Assembly (NCBI RefSeq): GCF_003144115.1
Contig: NW_020312011.1
Span: forward strand, 421,937 to 485,936
Length of the DNA: 64,000 nt
Source: Tilletiopsis washingtonensis
Lineage: Eukaryota > Basidiomycota > Exobasidiomycetes > Entylomatales
Reading direction: 5' to 3'
In this document: piece after piece, positions 23,983 to 35,937 of the stretch
Layout: each line of letters begins with the position of its first letter
Numbering within the stretch: the first letter of the stretch is position 1
The notes under the pieces: generated by a model
What the model saw: the letters and a program-made list of their open reading frames with translations, nothing else
What the model was told of the DNA's origin: nothing
The model's database searches: none
Position numbers and translations under genes: made by a program

Positions 23983-24767
23983 TGGAATACCTGACACCTG
24001 ACGTACCTCACTTTTGAGCTTGTCTAAAGCATGAGAACCGCGACGAGCGTGACCTGTCGTGGAGCACGATGTGACGCGGTGTCGGCGCAGCGGCAGGACG
24101 CCCTCGTTGAGCGATCTGCCACGGCACATCCTGGCCTGGCGCGGCGTATGCATCTGGTGCCGCACTTTCCTCTCCACACCTCACCGCGCGCCGCTCGCGG
24201 GGGTCTGGCGGACCCCGGCATTCCTGGTGCGGTGCATTGTCTCTTATTTCTGGCCGCCGCCACCGCTGCAGGGTCTGTAGAGATGCAGCATGGCTGAGTG
24301 GGCGCTGACGGTGAGGCGCCGTGGTCGGGCGGGGGCTTGGCGTGGGACTGTTCCCACGCTAAATTGGACTGGGCGCGTGCCGCTCCGCCTGCCATATCGC
24401 GCTTCGCCGGAGATCCCGTTCATACGTCTGCTCTGACGTTTTGAAGCAGACTGTTCGTTGACAGAGGCGCAGTGAGCTGCACATTCGTGCCGCTGAACAT
24501 TATGCCTGCGCGTAGCTCTTCTGCGGTGCAGAGGCTGGCGAAGGGCGGGGTGAAAACCGACGCGACGCGCGCCTGCACGCGCCGCGCGGTGGGCAGCACC
24601 CCGAACGTGCGCGTCCTCGCGACGCAGAGTCTTAGAACAACGAAAGGCGATGATTGAAGCCGAGGCGAGGTATGGGTTACAAGGTGATTACACGAAGGAA
24701 GCTGGGTTTGCCAGCGAGAAAGAGAGAGGGTTGGAGAGACGGGCGCGTTGCGAGCACCTCGTCGAGC
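23983..24767. other. tail-to-tail intergenic region
   Basis: This lies between the RSC4 stop and the transporter stop. No gene or convincing tRNA or other structured RNA was recognised. It is longer than other tail-to-tail gaps in the window, so an unrecognised ncRNA is possible. Confidence 0.4.
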
Positions 24768-27007
24768 TTAGAGCTCACGAACCTCGTGGTTCGCCTCGGC
24801 GCCAAGGCCGCGGGCCTCTGCAAGACGCTTGCGGTCGACCTCGTCGGCGTCGTAGCCCTTGGTCTCGGGCACGAGAAGCAGCGTGACAAGCGCGCCGGCA
24901 ATGGAAATCGCGAAGAAGATCCAGAACACCTTCTCCTGACCGATACCCTTCACAGGGTCGGCAAGGATGGAGAACCCGAGACTCGCGAGAATGGCTCCTA
25001 GCTTGCCGGTTGCGGCGCAAAGTCCGTGTGCAGATGCTCTGACGCGCGTCGGGAATGCTTCTGCGGGCACTATGAAGCTACGGGACGAAGGAGGAGGGGA
25101 GGGAGGGGGGTCAGCAGGAGGTTTGGGAGGCGCGCGCGACGCGTTTCTACTCACGTGGTGGCGTTGGCGCCGAAGTTGAAGCCGAATTGCAGGAAGACGA
25201 AGACGGGGAAGATCTGGTTGGTGTGGGGCTTGTACTCGTTGAACTTGCCGCCGAGGATGCCTGGTGAGGGTCAAGGGACGCGTGAGCAAGTGCGCGGACG
25301 CGACGGACGCGACGATGCGCGCGCGGATGACGCACCGAACATGAGTGCGTTGAGGAGGAAGCCGAAGAGCTGGATAGGCTTGCGGCCGACGACGTCGACG
25401 AGTGCAATCGTGAAGAAGTAGCCGGGCAGGAAGCTGCGGAGGCGCGCGTGAGCAACCTTGTCGCGCGCGACGCGATGTGACGCGTCCTCCTCCTCGCGCG
25501 ACCCATCCCGATTGCTCCAAACCTCCCGGAAAACTCAAACTCACCCGGCACACGTGATGATCAGGTTGCCGGTCGCCACATGCATGAGCTTCTGCCAGGT
25601 GCTGCCGCTCGTGAAACCGAGCGCCGAGATGATGGTCGACTGGTTGAGGTTGATGCCGTAGAAGGTGATGTCGACGAGGAACCAAGAGAGCGAGCAGCCG
25701 AGGAGCACCTTGAGGTTGCGCCACTCGCTGAAGTAGCTGAAGAACTCGTTGCGCGGCTTCTCGCCGATGGTGCCGAAGGCGAGGCCGACCGTCTTGTTCT
25801 CAGCAGCCTTGAAGCTGCCGTCCTTCTTGGCGAGGTCGTCGTCCGACTCCGTCTCGCTGACAACGACGCCGGCGGCCGAGGCCTTGGCGAGCAGCTCCGG
25901 GTCGTCCTGGATCTGACGCGCCTGCGTGAAGCGAGTCGACTCGACGAGGGTGAGGCGGAAGTAGAGCACGGCGAACGCGGGGATGAGGGCGATGCCCTGC
26001 AGGATGCGCCACGCGCCCGAGAGCTTGTGCGTGTCGTTGGCGTCGACGGGGCCGCGGTAGGCGGCAATGACGCACACGGCGGCCACGGCACCGATAAGGT
26101 TGCCCCAGCCCTGGTTCGAGAAGATGATGGCGAGCAGCGTGCCGCGCTTGTTGACGTGCGCGCGGTCTGAGACGATCGAGGCCGACATCGGGTAGTCGCC
26201 GCCAATGCCTGGTGAGCAGAGTCAGCACATGCTGGTGTGAAAGGCTGCACTGCCGCGCCGCAGCCGAGCCTCAACTGCGCTGCCGCACTGGGCCTGCAGG
26301 CCTCCAACGCCCTGCCGCACTTCGCTGCTGCACTCACCAATGCCCATGAGGAAGCGGAAGCCCGTCATCCACGCCGTGACACCGACGCCGCCGAGGTAGT
26401 CGGGCACGCTGATGATCATGATGACGGCGACGATGACGATGATGAGCTCCTTGCCGTAGACCGCCGAGCGGCCGAAGGCGTCGCCGCAGAAGCCAAAGAG
26501 CAGCTGGCCGACGACGTTGCCGATGTTAGCCGAGGCCTTGAGCACACCGCCCTCGAGGCCCCAGGTGATGTTCTTCTTGCCGTGGAAGGCGGGGTAGGCG
26601 ACGAGGATGATGGCATAGATCATGTTGACGATGAACAGGTCGTAGGCGCTGTGCACAGGCGTGTCAGGAGCGGTCCAAGGCGGAGGGTTGCGGTGCGGCC
26701 GTGCGCGCGCAGAGCGCATCGCAGCTGAGCAGGTGCGCGCACTGCCGCCGCACATGCCCAGCGCCGCCCGCCGCAAGCGCCAAAATCTGGTCCTGCACTC
26801 ACTCCATGAGGAAGCCGACACCCGCAATGATGAGCAGCTTGCACTCGCCCCACGAGACACCGAGGAAGCTGCGCGCGCGCGCCTTCTCGACGAGGGCGAG
26901 CGACGTCGACGCGCCGGCGTACTGCGCGGGAAGGATGGGATCAGCCGCTGCAGAGCATGCCGCAAGTTTTGTGTGCGCACAGCATCGAGGTCGTTTCCGA
27001 ACGCCAT
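24768..27007 (-). CDS. PHO84: PHO84-type inorganic phosphate:H+ symporter (MFS)
   Basis: Seven exons (27007-26981, 26921-26803, 26648-26338, 26208-25545, 25433-25336, 25260-25155, 25077-24768) give about 544 aa. Family hallmarks are IIAGVGFLMDAYDLFIVNMI in TM1, GQLLFGFCGDAFGRSAVYGK, the IGGDYPMSASI motif that spans an exon junction, WFLVDITFYGINLNQS, DVVGRKPIQ, and PAEAFPTRVRASAHGL near TM10. Twelve membrane segments with a central hydrophilic loop (about 260-310) fit the phosphate:H+ symporter family at the plasma membrane. Exon 1 encodes only nine residues. A TATA box lies 81 bp upstream of the ATG. Glycerophosphodiester permeases of the same family are a less likely alternative. Confidence 0.92.
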
Positions 27008-27087
27008 GGTTGCAGGCGTGTGGATGGTAAGGGGTGGGTGAGAAAGGGTGAGGAGACACGAAAAGGCGCTGCGAGAGGGCGAGCAGG

Positions 27088-27094
27088 TTATATA
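27088..27094 (-). promoter_or_regulatory. TATA box of the phosphate transporter gene
   Basis: TATATAA reads on the minus strand, centred about 84 bp upstream of the transporter ATG at 27007. AT-only strings are rare in this GC-rich window, and a TATA box would fit an inducible, phosphate-responsive gene. The regulation is inferred. Confidence 0.6.
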
Positions 27095-30000
27095 GCAGCG
27101 CCCAGGGGCCAGGGGCGCAACACGGCGGAGGTACAGTGCCGGAGGCTCGCAAAGTGCTTCTTCTCGCAGCGCTCCCGCACTCTCCCCTCTGCTGCCACAC
27201 AAATTTCAGCCCTGGCCGTGCGCTCACGGCGGAGTGCGGGCGCGGCGACGGCGCTGCAACGGCTGCACGTGTAGTGCCGGCTGCGCTGCTGCCCGCAGTC
27301 CAGACGCCCGGCGGCGCGCACGGTCGCTGCAGGTTGCCGCGATGGAGAGCCGGGATGGCGAGTGCGGCAGGAGGTGGCCACTCTGCAGCAGCCGCCACAG
27401 AAGCCGGCGGGCGGCCTCGGGCTCTGGCGCTGGCGCGCGTAGGAGGCCGGCCTCCGAGCCGCCGGGTCGCGCGGCGCCGCCTGCTTCTTCGCCGCCCGCA
27501 AATTGCATCCATGCAGCGGCCGCGGCAGCGCAGCCGCCGGCTGCCCTCCTCGATGGTCTCACCGCCGCTGCAAGATGCACACGAGCCGCCGGTGCCTTAC
27601 GCAGCGGCTGCACAGCGGCCGCGGCAGGATAGACGAGCTCTTCGGGCAGCGCTGCGGTGGCGGCGGGTGGCCAGACTCGCCTCTCGGGGCAAGCGCCTCG
27701 TCGAGCGAACGTGGACACGGCGCCGACGCCGGCGAGCCCGGGGTATGGCCCGAGGGACCGAGGCAGGCATGTGGCCCCTGGGCCGTCGTCCGCCGGATGC
27801 GCCGCTCTGCTCGTCTGCTGAAACGCGCGCCGTGCCGCCATCCCGCTGTGGCGCACCACCACGCGCGTCCCTCGTCTCAGGCGGCACCTCCGCAGCTGGA
27901 TGAATCTGCAATTCGAGGCAGCTGATGAGCAGCCCGCAGCGGGCGCATCCACTCGGCCCCGGCGCAAGAGCAGCACAGACGGCGCTTCCGCCACACCCCT
28001 GCGCTGCTGGACCCGTCTCACGCGTGTCCCTCCTCTGCTGCCAACCACCACACGCCATGCAGCTGCAGCCGACGAGATCTCCGCTCGCACGAGGGCACGT
28101 TCGCTCATGCATGAGGTATCAACTCGAGTTGCTCCGCACGCGAACGCCTCCAACCACCACGTCGCTCTCTCACACGGCGACATTTCCGACCAAGCCGCGG
28201 CCGAGCTGGCGCTTTTTTTTCGCTGCCGATGCCGCCGGCACAGCGCCGCTCGTCCCGGCAGAGGCGCTCACATCCCGGGTGTGCGAGGGCGGCAAGCAGC
28301 GGGCGTTCGCGGGGCCTGTCCCTGGGGCCTCCGCGGGCTCGCGCGTGGACCCTCGGCGCTGCCGCGCGCTTGCAGACCTTCTCAGCGAGGACTGGAGGGC
28401 CGAGCGAAGCTGTCAGACTTCAGGATCGTCTCGCCTCGCACGGTCCCTCTGTGGGACATGCCGAGTCGCCTGTCGCGGCAAGGACGGGATGACGACGAGG
28501 TCTAGGCGTGGGACTTCGGCGAGCTAAAGCCGTCTCGCTTCTACCTCCATCGCGAGAGCTCGCAGCGGGGCCGACCTCAGTCGCCCATTCGCTCTGCTGG
28601 CTTCCTCGGCACCCGCAGGTGCGGTACACTAAGCTCAGGCCGCTCCGCGGACCGGCGGCTCGGGGTGTGGAAAGCTCGACCGCAGCCGCCCATCGCGCCT
28701 CGCATGCGCACGTTCGCCGCGCTCGCAGCCAGCCGCATGCCGCAACAGAGCCGCTTGCCCGAACCGCCGGCAACGCTGGCGGCCGCCGTATTCTGCATGC
28801 TGCAGTGCTGCAATATCGCAATCGTGCTTCCTGTCGGCTCTGCTCGACGTTCGGCAGCGGAGAGAGGCGCGGGAGAGGCGCTGCGAGCCCCAGCGAGAAG
28901 AGCGAGGCGTATTCGGTATTGCCGCAGCTGAATGGCTGCCCTCACACACACAGCGCGACGCGTGCTGCAGCGGCGAGGCTCGCCGGAGCCGCTCCCTCTA
29001 TCGTCGGCCATCCTCGGGCACGTTCCTGCGTCTTGTGCCGACGCTGCTCGGCGACCACTCAGCCGCATCCCGGCGCCGGCGCATAGCTCGACCCTTCTCG
29101 CCGCAGCATCCCGCGCCGAGCTCGTGGAGATGCCGATCGCCATTGCTCTCCGTCGGCGGCGTGGGCGTGGCTCGGCTTGCTGCTGCTCGGCCATCGGACT
29201 CTCGCCACTGGCTTGCTCGTGAGATCGACCGTTCCACGTGCTCAACGCAGCCTTGCCGCCGCGCTACTCTGCGGCCATGACGGCAAGCGTCAGAAGTTGC
29301 CATGGGAAACAGCGGCCTAGACGCTGAGATCACCACCGAGCGCCTCTGGCTGCGCCTCCGGACCTGCAGTTGGACCTGCAGCGATCATCGGGCGCAAGGC
29401 TGCTGAAAGCCGACCATCACACCTCACAGCTGTGCTACGCGCCACTCCACACCACCCCATTGGTCGCTGCCCGCGCCCGCGCCACGCTCTGCGCCAAGCC
29501 AAGAGGCCGGTCTCTCATTTTACGGCGCAAGAGAGCAACGAGCGACGTGAAGCACGCTTCGCCCCACTCCTGCCTGACCCTTCACGTGCGCTCTCGCGCT
29601 ACTTCTCACTCCGGCGGCCCCCTCTCGTGAGATGCGTCCGGATGACGCCGGGGAGCGACAGAGCGCGCTTGCTCTGCCGGCTTTAGGCTGACGCCAAGAG
29701 CGCGTGCGAGATCTGCTCGTCATCGTCCATGCGCCTGCCCCGCATTGGCCACGATAAGGCATGCCTCTTCTGCCTGCTGCAGGGGATCAGATGCGTCAGG
29801 GACGTGCGCGAGCGTCTCAATGTGGAGAGCGCAGCTACAATCTGCTGCCGGCTTGCTCTCGATGATCTCCGCACAAGCCAGGCTTCCCGCCGGTGCGGCA
29901 TGGCAGGTCGATGCGCGCGCGTATGCGAGTGTCTCCGGCGAGACTTTGGCGTGAGAGCAGCCGCGCGCGCTCGGGACGCCACCGCATCGCCGCGAACTCT

Positions 30001-30668
30001 GCGCGCGCCTTGTGCGCTTGCATCCGCAAGGCCAGAAGCGCGGCGTGGCGATGTGCTGCAGCTCATGAATCGGCCCGACGCAGTCATGAGGAGCCTCCCA
30101 CGTCATGTTAGAAGCATCACCGTGCGCCACACGAGGGCTGGAAGCAGAGCCGTCACCTCGCCGCGGTGCTGCTCAGCGCGTCGCTGGCCGCGATCAGCGA
30201 GCCGTGACTCGGCCCTGCAGTGGGGCACTTGCACGCTTCACTGGAGACATCACATTCCCCTTCAGCCGATGTGATGGCGCAGATATACGTCAGGGCTCAG
30301 GCAATGCTCACGTCCTTGGCCGCGAGGGCTCAGCACTGCCTGGTCGACCTCGACTCCCGAGCGCAGAGCCGAGTTCCACCCAAGCAGGCTTCTCCCTTGT
30401 CTGCGGCACCACGAGCGCTCCAAGCTCCACCAGTGCCGATTCTTCGCACTCATTCGGACGATTGTCGCACGCGTGGGCACGGGAAACCGATTCGTTCAAC
30501 GAGTGCGAGACAGGAGGAGGCGCGCGCGTGGGCGAGGCAACATGCGGGACAGAGAGGTGACGCGAAAGTGGTGAGATGAGCCCGAGGATGGACGAAGGCA
30601 GCGCGAGCGAGAAAGTCTTCTTGAGCGCTCATGTAGAGCGTGATGTGGCACGAGGCGCCGACGAGCGC
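27095..30668. other. 3.6-kb gene-poor region
   Basis: No conserved protein, RNA gene or mobile element was recognised on either strand. Open frames here lack family motifs and have shadow-like composition (Arg/Ala/Cys-rich). A 12-bp perfect palindrome, CAACTCGAGTTG, lies at 28120-28131. The region separates the transporter promoter from the 3' end of the coiled-coil gene and is the largest gap in the window. Confidence 0.5.
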
Positions 30669-31951
30669 CTACACGCGCGCGTGCTTCTTGATGAAGGCGC
30701 GCATGATGTTGCGCTGGTGGTCGCTGAGGTCCTTGCTGCGCGGGTGCGCCAGACTGAAAGGGATCTAGGTCAGCGCACTGGCCTGACGTCCGAGTCACGC
30801 GCCTGTCTGATCACTCACGCCTGAATAAAGCGGTTGCGCGTCTCGGCCTTCCACGCATGCGAGCGAGCAGGCTCATCGTCACTGCTGACGGACGCCGAGT
30901 CGGAGACGTTGTTCTCGGCCAGCAGCGTGGCGGCGTCGAGAGTGGAAGAGCACGACGCTGGGTCGTCGCTGTCCTCCTCGCTAGACGACGAGTAGTCAGG
31001 GTTGCGAAGGCTCGAGTCAGACTCCGATGGTCTCGCGTCAGAATTGGCGGATGGAGAAGACAGAGGCAGCCCGCGGTCGCGGTCCATGGGCGTCATGCGA
31101 CGGGCCGGGCGCTCCTCGTCGCTGCTCGAGTTGTCATCACCGAACGCATCGTCGGCAAACGCGCCGTACTTGCGCTTCTGCGCACGCAGCGCAATGTCCT
31201 TGCTGCTTGCAGTCGGCTTCTCGTGATGAGCGCTGCTAGTTGCCGAAGAGTCGCGCGCACTCATCCTCTCATCATCGTCGTCGATGTGCTCGTCGTCGTG
31301 TGCCATGCTGGCATCGTCACGCTGCGCACGGGCGTTGCTGTGCTCGGACAGATGTTGCTCGGGCAACGCGCCGTTGCCGCTACCGCTGATGTCGGCGACA
31401 GCGTGCTTGACGTGCGCGCTCTGCTGGTCCAGCGCCTTCTTGAGCCCGAAAATTTCGGTGCGCAGCGCACCGATCTGCTTCTGCTGTGCCGCGTTCCGCT
31501 TCTCGCTCTCGTCGCATCGGTCCTTGGCCTTCTGATGGTCCGTCCTCGATTCCGTGTACCACTCGTTGTACTTGCAGTAGTACGACTGCCAGAAGCTGCT
31601 CCTTTCCTGCCACGACTGTACGTCTGCTTTGCGCTCATCGACTTGCTTCTGAAGCGCAATGTTTGTCTCGCACAGCTCGTCGATGCGCGTGCCCTGCGTC
31701 TTGATGGTTGCCTCGTGGGCACGGACTTGATCCTGAAGCTCGGCATCCGTCTCGCGCGGCGCGTCAAGCGGCGCCTGCATGCTGACATACGCGCGGACTT
31801 GTCCTTGAAGTGTAGTGTTCGTCTCCTTGAGCGCATCCATCTGGGTCTGCATCTGCGTCGCTGTGGTGTGCAGGGCCGTGTTTGCCGCAGACAGCCCTGC
31901 GATCGTCGCGTTCTGCGCGCGCACGAGCTCCGCCTGGTTCTGCGCCTCCAT
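30669..31951 (-). CDS. coiled-coil protein of a lineage-specific family (long member)
   Basis: Exons 31951-30819 and 30753-30669 (65-nt intron, GTGAGT/CAG) give about 405 aa. The start at 31951 is chosen because MEAQNQAELVRAQNATI aligns with the start of the gene at 33485 (MDAAQFAQMVRDQSATI). A heptad-rich coiled coil covers about residues 1-180 (DELCETNIALQKQVDERKAD, QQKQIGALRTEIFGLKKALD). A Ser/Asp/Glu-rich acidic tail follows (YGAFADDAFGDDNSSSDEE) and a basic end, DLSDHQRNIMRAFIKKHARV, much of it encoded by the last exon. Upstream of the chosen ATG the frame stays open but looks like spliced 5' UTR. No known family was recognised. Confidence 0.65.
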
Positions 31952-33484
31952 CAGTTCCAGGGAATGAAGTCGGGAGAAGAGGCGAGCCGCCGAGGTCTGG
32001 GAAGAGGCGCTTGAGGTGCAGACGAGGCGGCGTCGCAGGGAAGACGAGGCGGTGCTTGCTGCAAGCAAAGGTGTCAGCCACATGATGAATAAGCGAGACA
32101 TGGAGCTCGTTGGTACGCCGTGCAAGAAAAGGTAGACGTACCAGTGCGAGGCAAGAGGAGCCACTGGTTGAGCGGCCCAGCAGTCAAAGTCCGACGCAGT
32201 CGCTACGAGCACAGGGGTCAGCCGCAGTGACAAAGAGCACGCAGGCAGCACGAGAGCGCGGGTGAGAGGCAGGCTCACTAAATGCGGTGGACAGGAGCCA
32301 CAAGCTACGCTCTTGCGCACACAAAGCTGAGGCAATCGCTGCGATGACGGAGGTCAGCACCAGCGATGGCGATCGGCTTCCGAAAGCGGGGAGCGGCGAC
32401 GGACGCAGACGCACCAGCTACGACGACAGTAGAGCGACCCGGTCGCACGGCTCAGGAGAAGACGCCGAGCCAGTCACTGCAAGGAAAGAGTCAGCGACAG
32501 CAGCGGCAGCAGGGCCAGTAGCGACAGCGAGGAAGAGCACGCAAGCGGCGCGAGTGCCGGCGAGACGAGCGGAGCGATGAGATGCAGACGTACCAGATGC
32601 GGAGAGCGATGCAGTGAGGGAGAGACGGCGACGTCGCTGCTGCGTATGGATGGCGCAGGCGCGCGCGGGCGGGCGGTGGTGGTGGTGGAGAGGAGAGAAG
32701 AGCTGAGCGCTCGTGCGTGCCTTTTGACCTGCAGCGTCGCAGATGCGTCACAGGCGATGCGCCGTTCCGAGGCAGACGGCAGAGAGCCTCTTTGGGCTGC
32801 TGCGGCGCGAGGGACGCCACATCGGGCAAGCCAGGCGAAGCGCGGCGTTGCCTTGCAACCGTTGCGGCGCAAGCACGAGGCGTGGGACGCGTTCCTCTCT
32901 ACGCGTCCAAGGCACGACGATCCCCCAGGCACGCACGCCGCAGCACTGTCGACTTGCTTAGAGCGCCAAAGCGCAGATAGCACTTCCTGAGCGAGAGCTA
33001 CAACTCGCTGGCAGGCAGCTGTAGTCAAGCGCAGCTGCTGCACCGAATTCCGGGTAGCCAGGCGCGCGGCCGCGCAACCCGCTCCACCTGCTGCGCGCTC
33101 GCGCCTCGCTCCCTCGCGACTCACCACCAGCTCGTCTCTTCCATCATCTCGCAGCCCTCAGGTTCGCATCACCTTTTCTCGGCCAGCTACACGTTGCTCT
33201 CCGTTCTCTCTGTCACGTCGCACGCGGCGCCAGGCAGCTCGCAGATCTACGACGCAGTGAGCATGCCGCGTCCTGCTCGCTCGCTTGCGCGCTGATGCCT
33301 GCGCCTAGCCGGTGACTTGCCTCGAGTCAGCCGCCGCAGCGCTGAAGGCGCACTACTTCTCCTCTTCAAGTGAGTCGCACTGCTGAGCCGCCTCAATCTG
33401 GCGCGCTATGTCGCTGCAGGCTGCCTCGTCTCTGCCGACGCTGACGCTCATGTTGCTGCAGAGCACCACTTCTCGCCTACCATC
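31952..33484. promoter_or_regulatory. divergent 5' region of two related coiled-coil genes
   Basis: The gap separates the two starts that share the same N-terminal motif. Several intron-like signals occur on both strands (for example GTGAGT near 33370 and a TTGCAG acceptor near 33415), so 5' UTR exons are likely. No other gene was recognised. Confidence 0.4.
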
Positions 33485-33918
33485 ATGGACGCAGCACAGT
33501 TTGCGCAGATGGTGCGCGACCAGAGTGCGACGATCAGCATGCAGGCGCGCTCCATCGACCGGCTCACCGACAACATTGTCGAGCTGCTCAAGACCAACGC
33601 CGAGCAGGCACGCACCATCACGCAGCAGGCGCGTCTGATTGAGGAGCAGGAGATCGAGCAGACGTATGACTGCGACGACAGCTCTGAGAATCGCGCGGAC
33701 GCAAAGGAGAAGGAGCGTGAGGAGGGAGAGGAACGTGCGCTCCAGGAAGCGTACATGAAGCGCAAGGCCGAGGAAGACGCCAAGGGCGAGGAAGAGGTGA
33801 AGAAGGCGAGGATTGAGGAGCAGGCAGAGTTCATCAATGACTCGGAGGTGAGTGGCTCGGCACGTTCTGGAGTCCCGCATGCTCATTGACTTCCTGTCAG
33901 GCCATTGAGGTGGTCTGA
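33485..33918 (+). CDS. small coiled-coil protein of the same family (short member)
   Basis: Exons 33485-33847 and 33901-33918 (53-nt intron, GTGAGT donor) give 126 aa. The N-terminus MDAAQFAQMVRDQSATI matches that of the divergent gene at 30669-31951. The rest is a coiled coil (RSIDRLTDNIVELLKTNAEQ) running into a Lys/Glu-rich helix (KRKAEEDAKGEEEVKKARIE). The last exon adds only AIEVV before the stop. It may partner with the long member through the coiled coil; this is inference from shared sequence. Confidence 0.65.
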
Positions 33919-34411
33919 TCTCGCCGCCGCACGCAGCAATAGCACTTGCGCACACACAGTCTTGCACCTCACTTGCCCAGACGAGCCGCTCGCTGCACGC
34001 CGGCACGTCTTCCGGGTCCCATCACGCTGTCTTCTCACATCTGTTCTTGTACGCTGAGAAGCATCATCATTGCCGTCGACTGTGCTGCGACGCGTGAAGC
34101 CAGTCGAACGAGTGGCGCAACGGAGACGGAGCGTAGATGTTGGAGCGAGTTGGACCGAGACGGAGAGCCGGACAAGGTGAAGACGCAAGGCGGAGAGGAC
34201 TCGAGGCGGGTAGAGGCCGTAGAAGAGAGACCGGCGCTGAGCATGGAGTGACGGAAGCAAGACAAGGTGAGACGGAGAGAAGAGGCCGCAGAGAACTTTG
34301 ACGCATGGCGAGGAGCGATCGAGATTAGAGCAGACGGCCTAGACATAGCAGCGAAGCAAGTCGAGGAGCGAGAATGGAGAAGGGATCGCGTTGTCAAGCT
34401 GCACTGTGTGG
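33919..34411. other. intergenic region
   Basis: This lies between the 3' ends of the short coiled-coil gene and the minus-strand gene at 34412. Composition is less GC-rich than elsewhere and no gene was seen. Confidence 0.4.
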
Positions 34412-35155
34412 TCAGTGGCGCCCCTCAGTGAGCGCGGAGGCGGGGATACACGCACACGTTTTGTCACTCTCCCCCTCTCTTTCTGTTTTCGTGGTCCGAG
34501 AGACCTTGGTCTTGGGTGCATCTGGCACCGGGCCAGATGTGCAGTCCGGAGAGCTTAAGACAGAACTTGAGACAGCCCGCTTGACACGCAAGCGCGGTGC
34601 TAGGGCTCCATTGCCCTCATCGAGCTCTTGCAGACTTGCAGGAAGCACACATGGCACCTGCTTTTGGAGCCTTTCCCATACACAGTTCAGGCAATGCTTG
34701 ACCGTGGGGTCCCGCAGCGCTGAATGAAGATCCTCGCGTAGCTCGGCTGCCTCGTCGTTGAGCTGGTAGGCTAGAAGCTCCTGGGCCAAGGCTTTGCAAA
34801 GCTCAGTCTTCCAGGCTTGCACTTCACTTGTTGACAGAAGCGTAGTGATCTCTTCTTGGCCGTGGCAGTAGAGTGAGGTGAGAGCTGAGCTGACGCAATA
34901 GTCGCGGCCGCGTGGATGCTCTTCACCATCGGTCCGCTCTCCAATGTATGCCAAGTCGTCCCATCTTGCTTCGCACACCGCAGCGTACATGGCCGTTGGG
35001 TTGTCGCAATGCGCAAGCGCAAGGTGCGCTATGTCGCGGTGTGCCTCGGACTTGCGGTCGTCAAATGATTCAAACATGTCCTCGTGCAAGAAGTCGTCCA
35101 TGACGTTGATGAAGTGAGCCTTGTCCTCAGGTGGTGAACAGAGGTTGTTGAACAT
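34412..35155 (-). CDS. unrecognised protein, 5' end uncertain
   Basis: An open frame reads from the first good ATG at 35155 to the stop at 34412 (247 aa). It continues upstream without ATG to about 35233, where a stop or an unidentified splice acceptor lies, so a short 5' exon may be missing. The sequence looks like a folded, mostly helical globular protein, not low complexity: SEAHRDIAHLALAHCDNP, ALTSLYCHGQEEITTLLS, LLAYQLNDEAAELREDL, HCLNCVWERLQKQVP. A Ser/Lys-rich tail follows. Codon use is less GC-biased than in neighbouring housekeeping genes. No family was recognised; a lineage-specific or recently acquired gene is possible. Confidence 0.5.
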   Translation of the reverse strand: MFNNLCSPPEDKAHFINVMDDFLHEDMFESFDDRKSEAHRDIAHLALAHCDNPTAMYAAVCEARWDDLAYIGERTDGEEHPRGRDYCVSSALTSLYCHGQEEITTLLSTSEVQAWKTELCKALAQELLAYQLNDEAAELREDLHSALRDPTVKHCLNCVWERLQKQVPCVLPASLQELDEGNGALAPRLRVKRAVSSSVLSSPDCTSGPVPDAPKTKVSRTTKTEREGESDKTCACIPASALTEGRH

Positions 35156-35233
35156 GAGGCTGTGGACGCCGCGGTACCAGTGGCCGACGATCCTCTGCAC
35201 AAGTCGTGATTGCTGAAAGTCTGGATCACCGTC

Positions 35234-35937
35234 CCACAGCTGCTTGAAGTCTTAGAGCGAGATACTGCTCAGGTGCGACAAAGATGTCTGCAGCCACCAC
35301 ACGCGATAGAGAAGCAGTTGGCGCCGAGCTGCAACCAGATCCATCTTGCAGCGCAGAGCCGAGCAGGATGACCAGAGAGCGGCAAGAGTGCAGAGACAGA
35401 AGCGCCGCTGCTGATGTGGGGTGCGACGGATGTGGTGTGGTGGAGAGACGGAAGCTGTGCGGCCGGCACGCTGCTGGGCACTTTACGGCTCGGCTCATCA
35501 ACGCCAGCGCACGGGACCGCCGTGCCGTGCGTGCGCGCGCGAACTCATCAGTGCGCGGCAGTGGGACGCTCGAGCGTGCGCGGCATCGAGAGTCTGGTCA
35601 GTGTTTGATCGCCTCCTGAAGATTTGGGAAGATCGTCTCAAAGGCCACGAAGCCCCTTGGGCTGCTTCGCAAACGCCGGCAAGGGCACATCAGGCGTCGG
35701 CCCGAGCCGTTCGCAGGCGATGGCCAGCGCCGAGTTCCCACGCGCGGCGCTGCCGTCCCGCGCGAGAGGCCTGAAGGCCGACCTCCGCTTCCTTTGCTCC
35801 GATCTGCACATCCGGCTCCCATCTACCCCGCTCTCGCCGCTCAAACGCTCTCGTAATGCACCACATCACGGCCGAAACTTGAAAGACAGATTTCATGGCA
35901 CAGCACAGAAGTACAGGGGGTCTCAAGGGAGTGCCGC
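35234..35937. other. intergenic region
   Basis: The gap lies between the unrecognised gene and the TUP1 stop. No supported gene was seen. Part of it may hold the promoter or first exon of the gene at 34412-35155. Confidence 0.35.

Noticed and set aside
24280-24420. A possible structured RNA after RSC4
   Set aside because: Some GC-rich pairing is possible, but no conserved box or recognised fold is visible and any GC-rich stretch here can pair.
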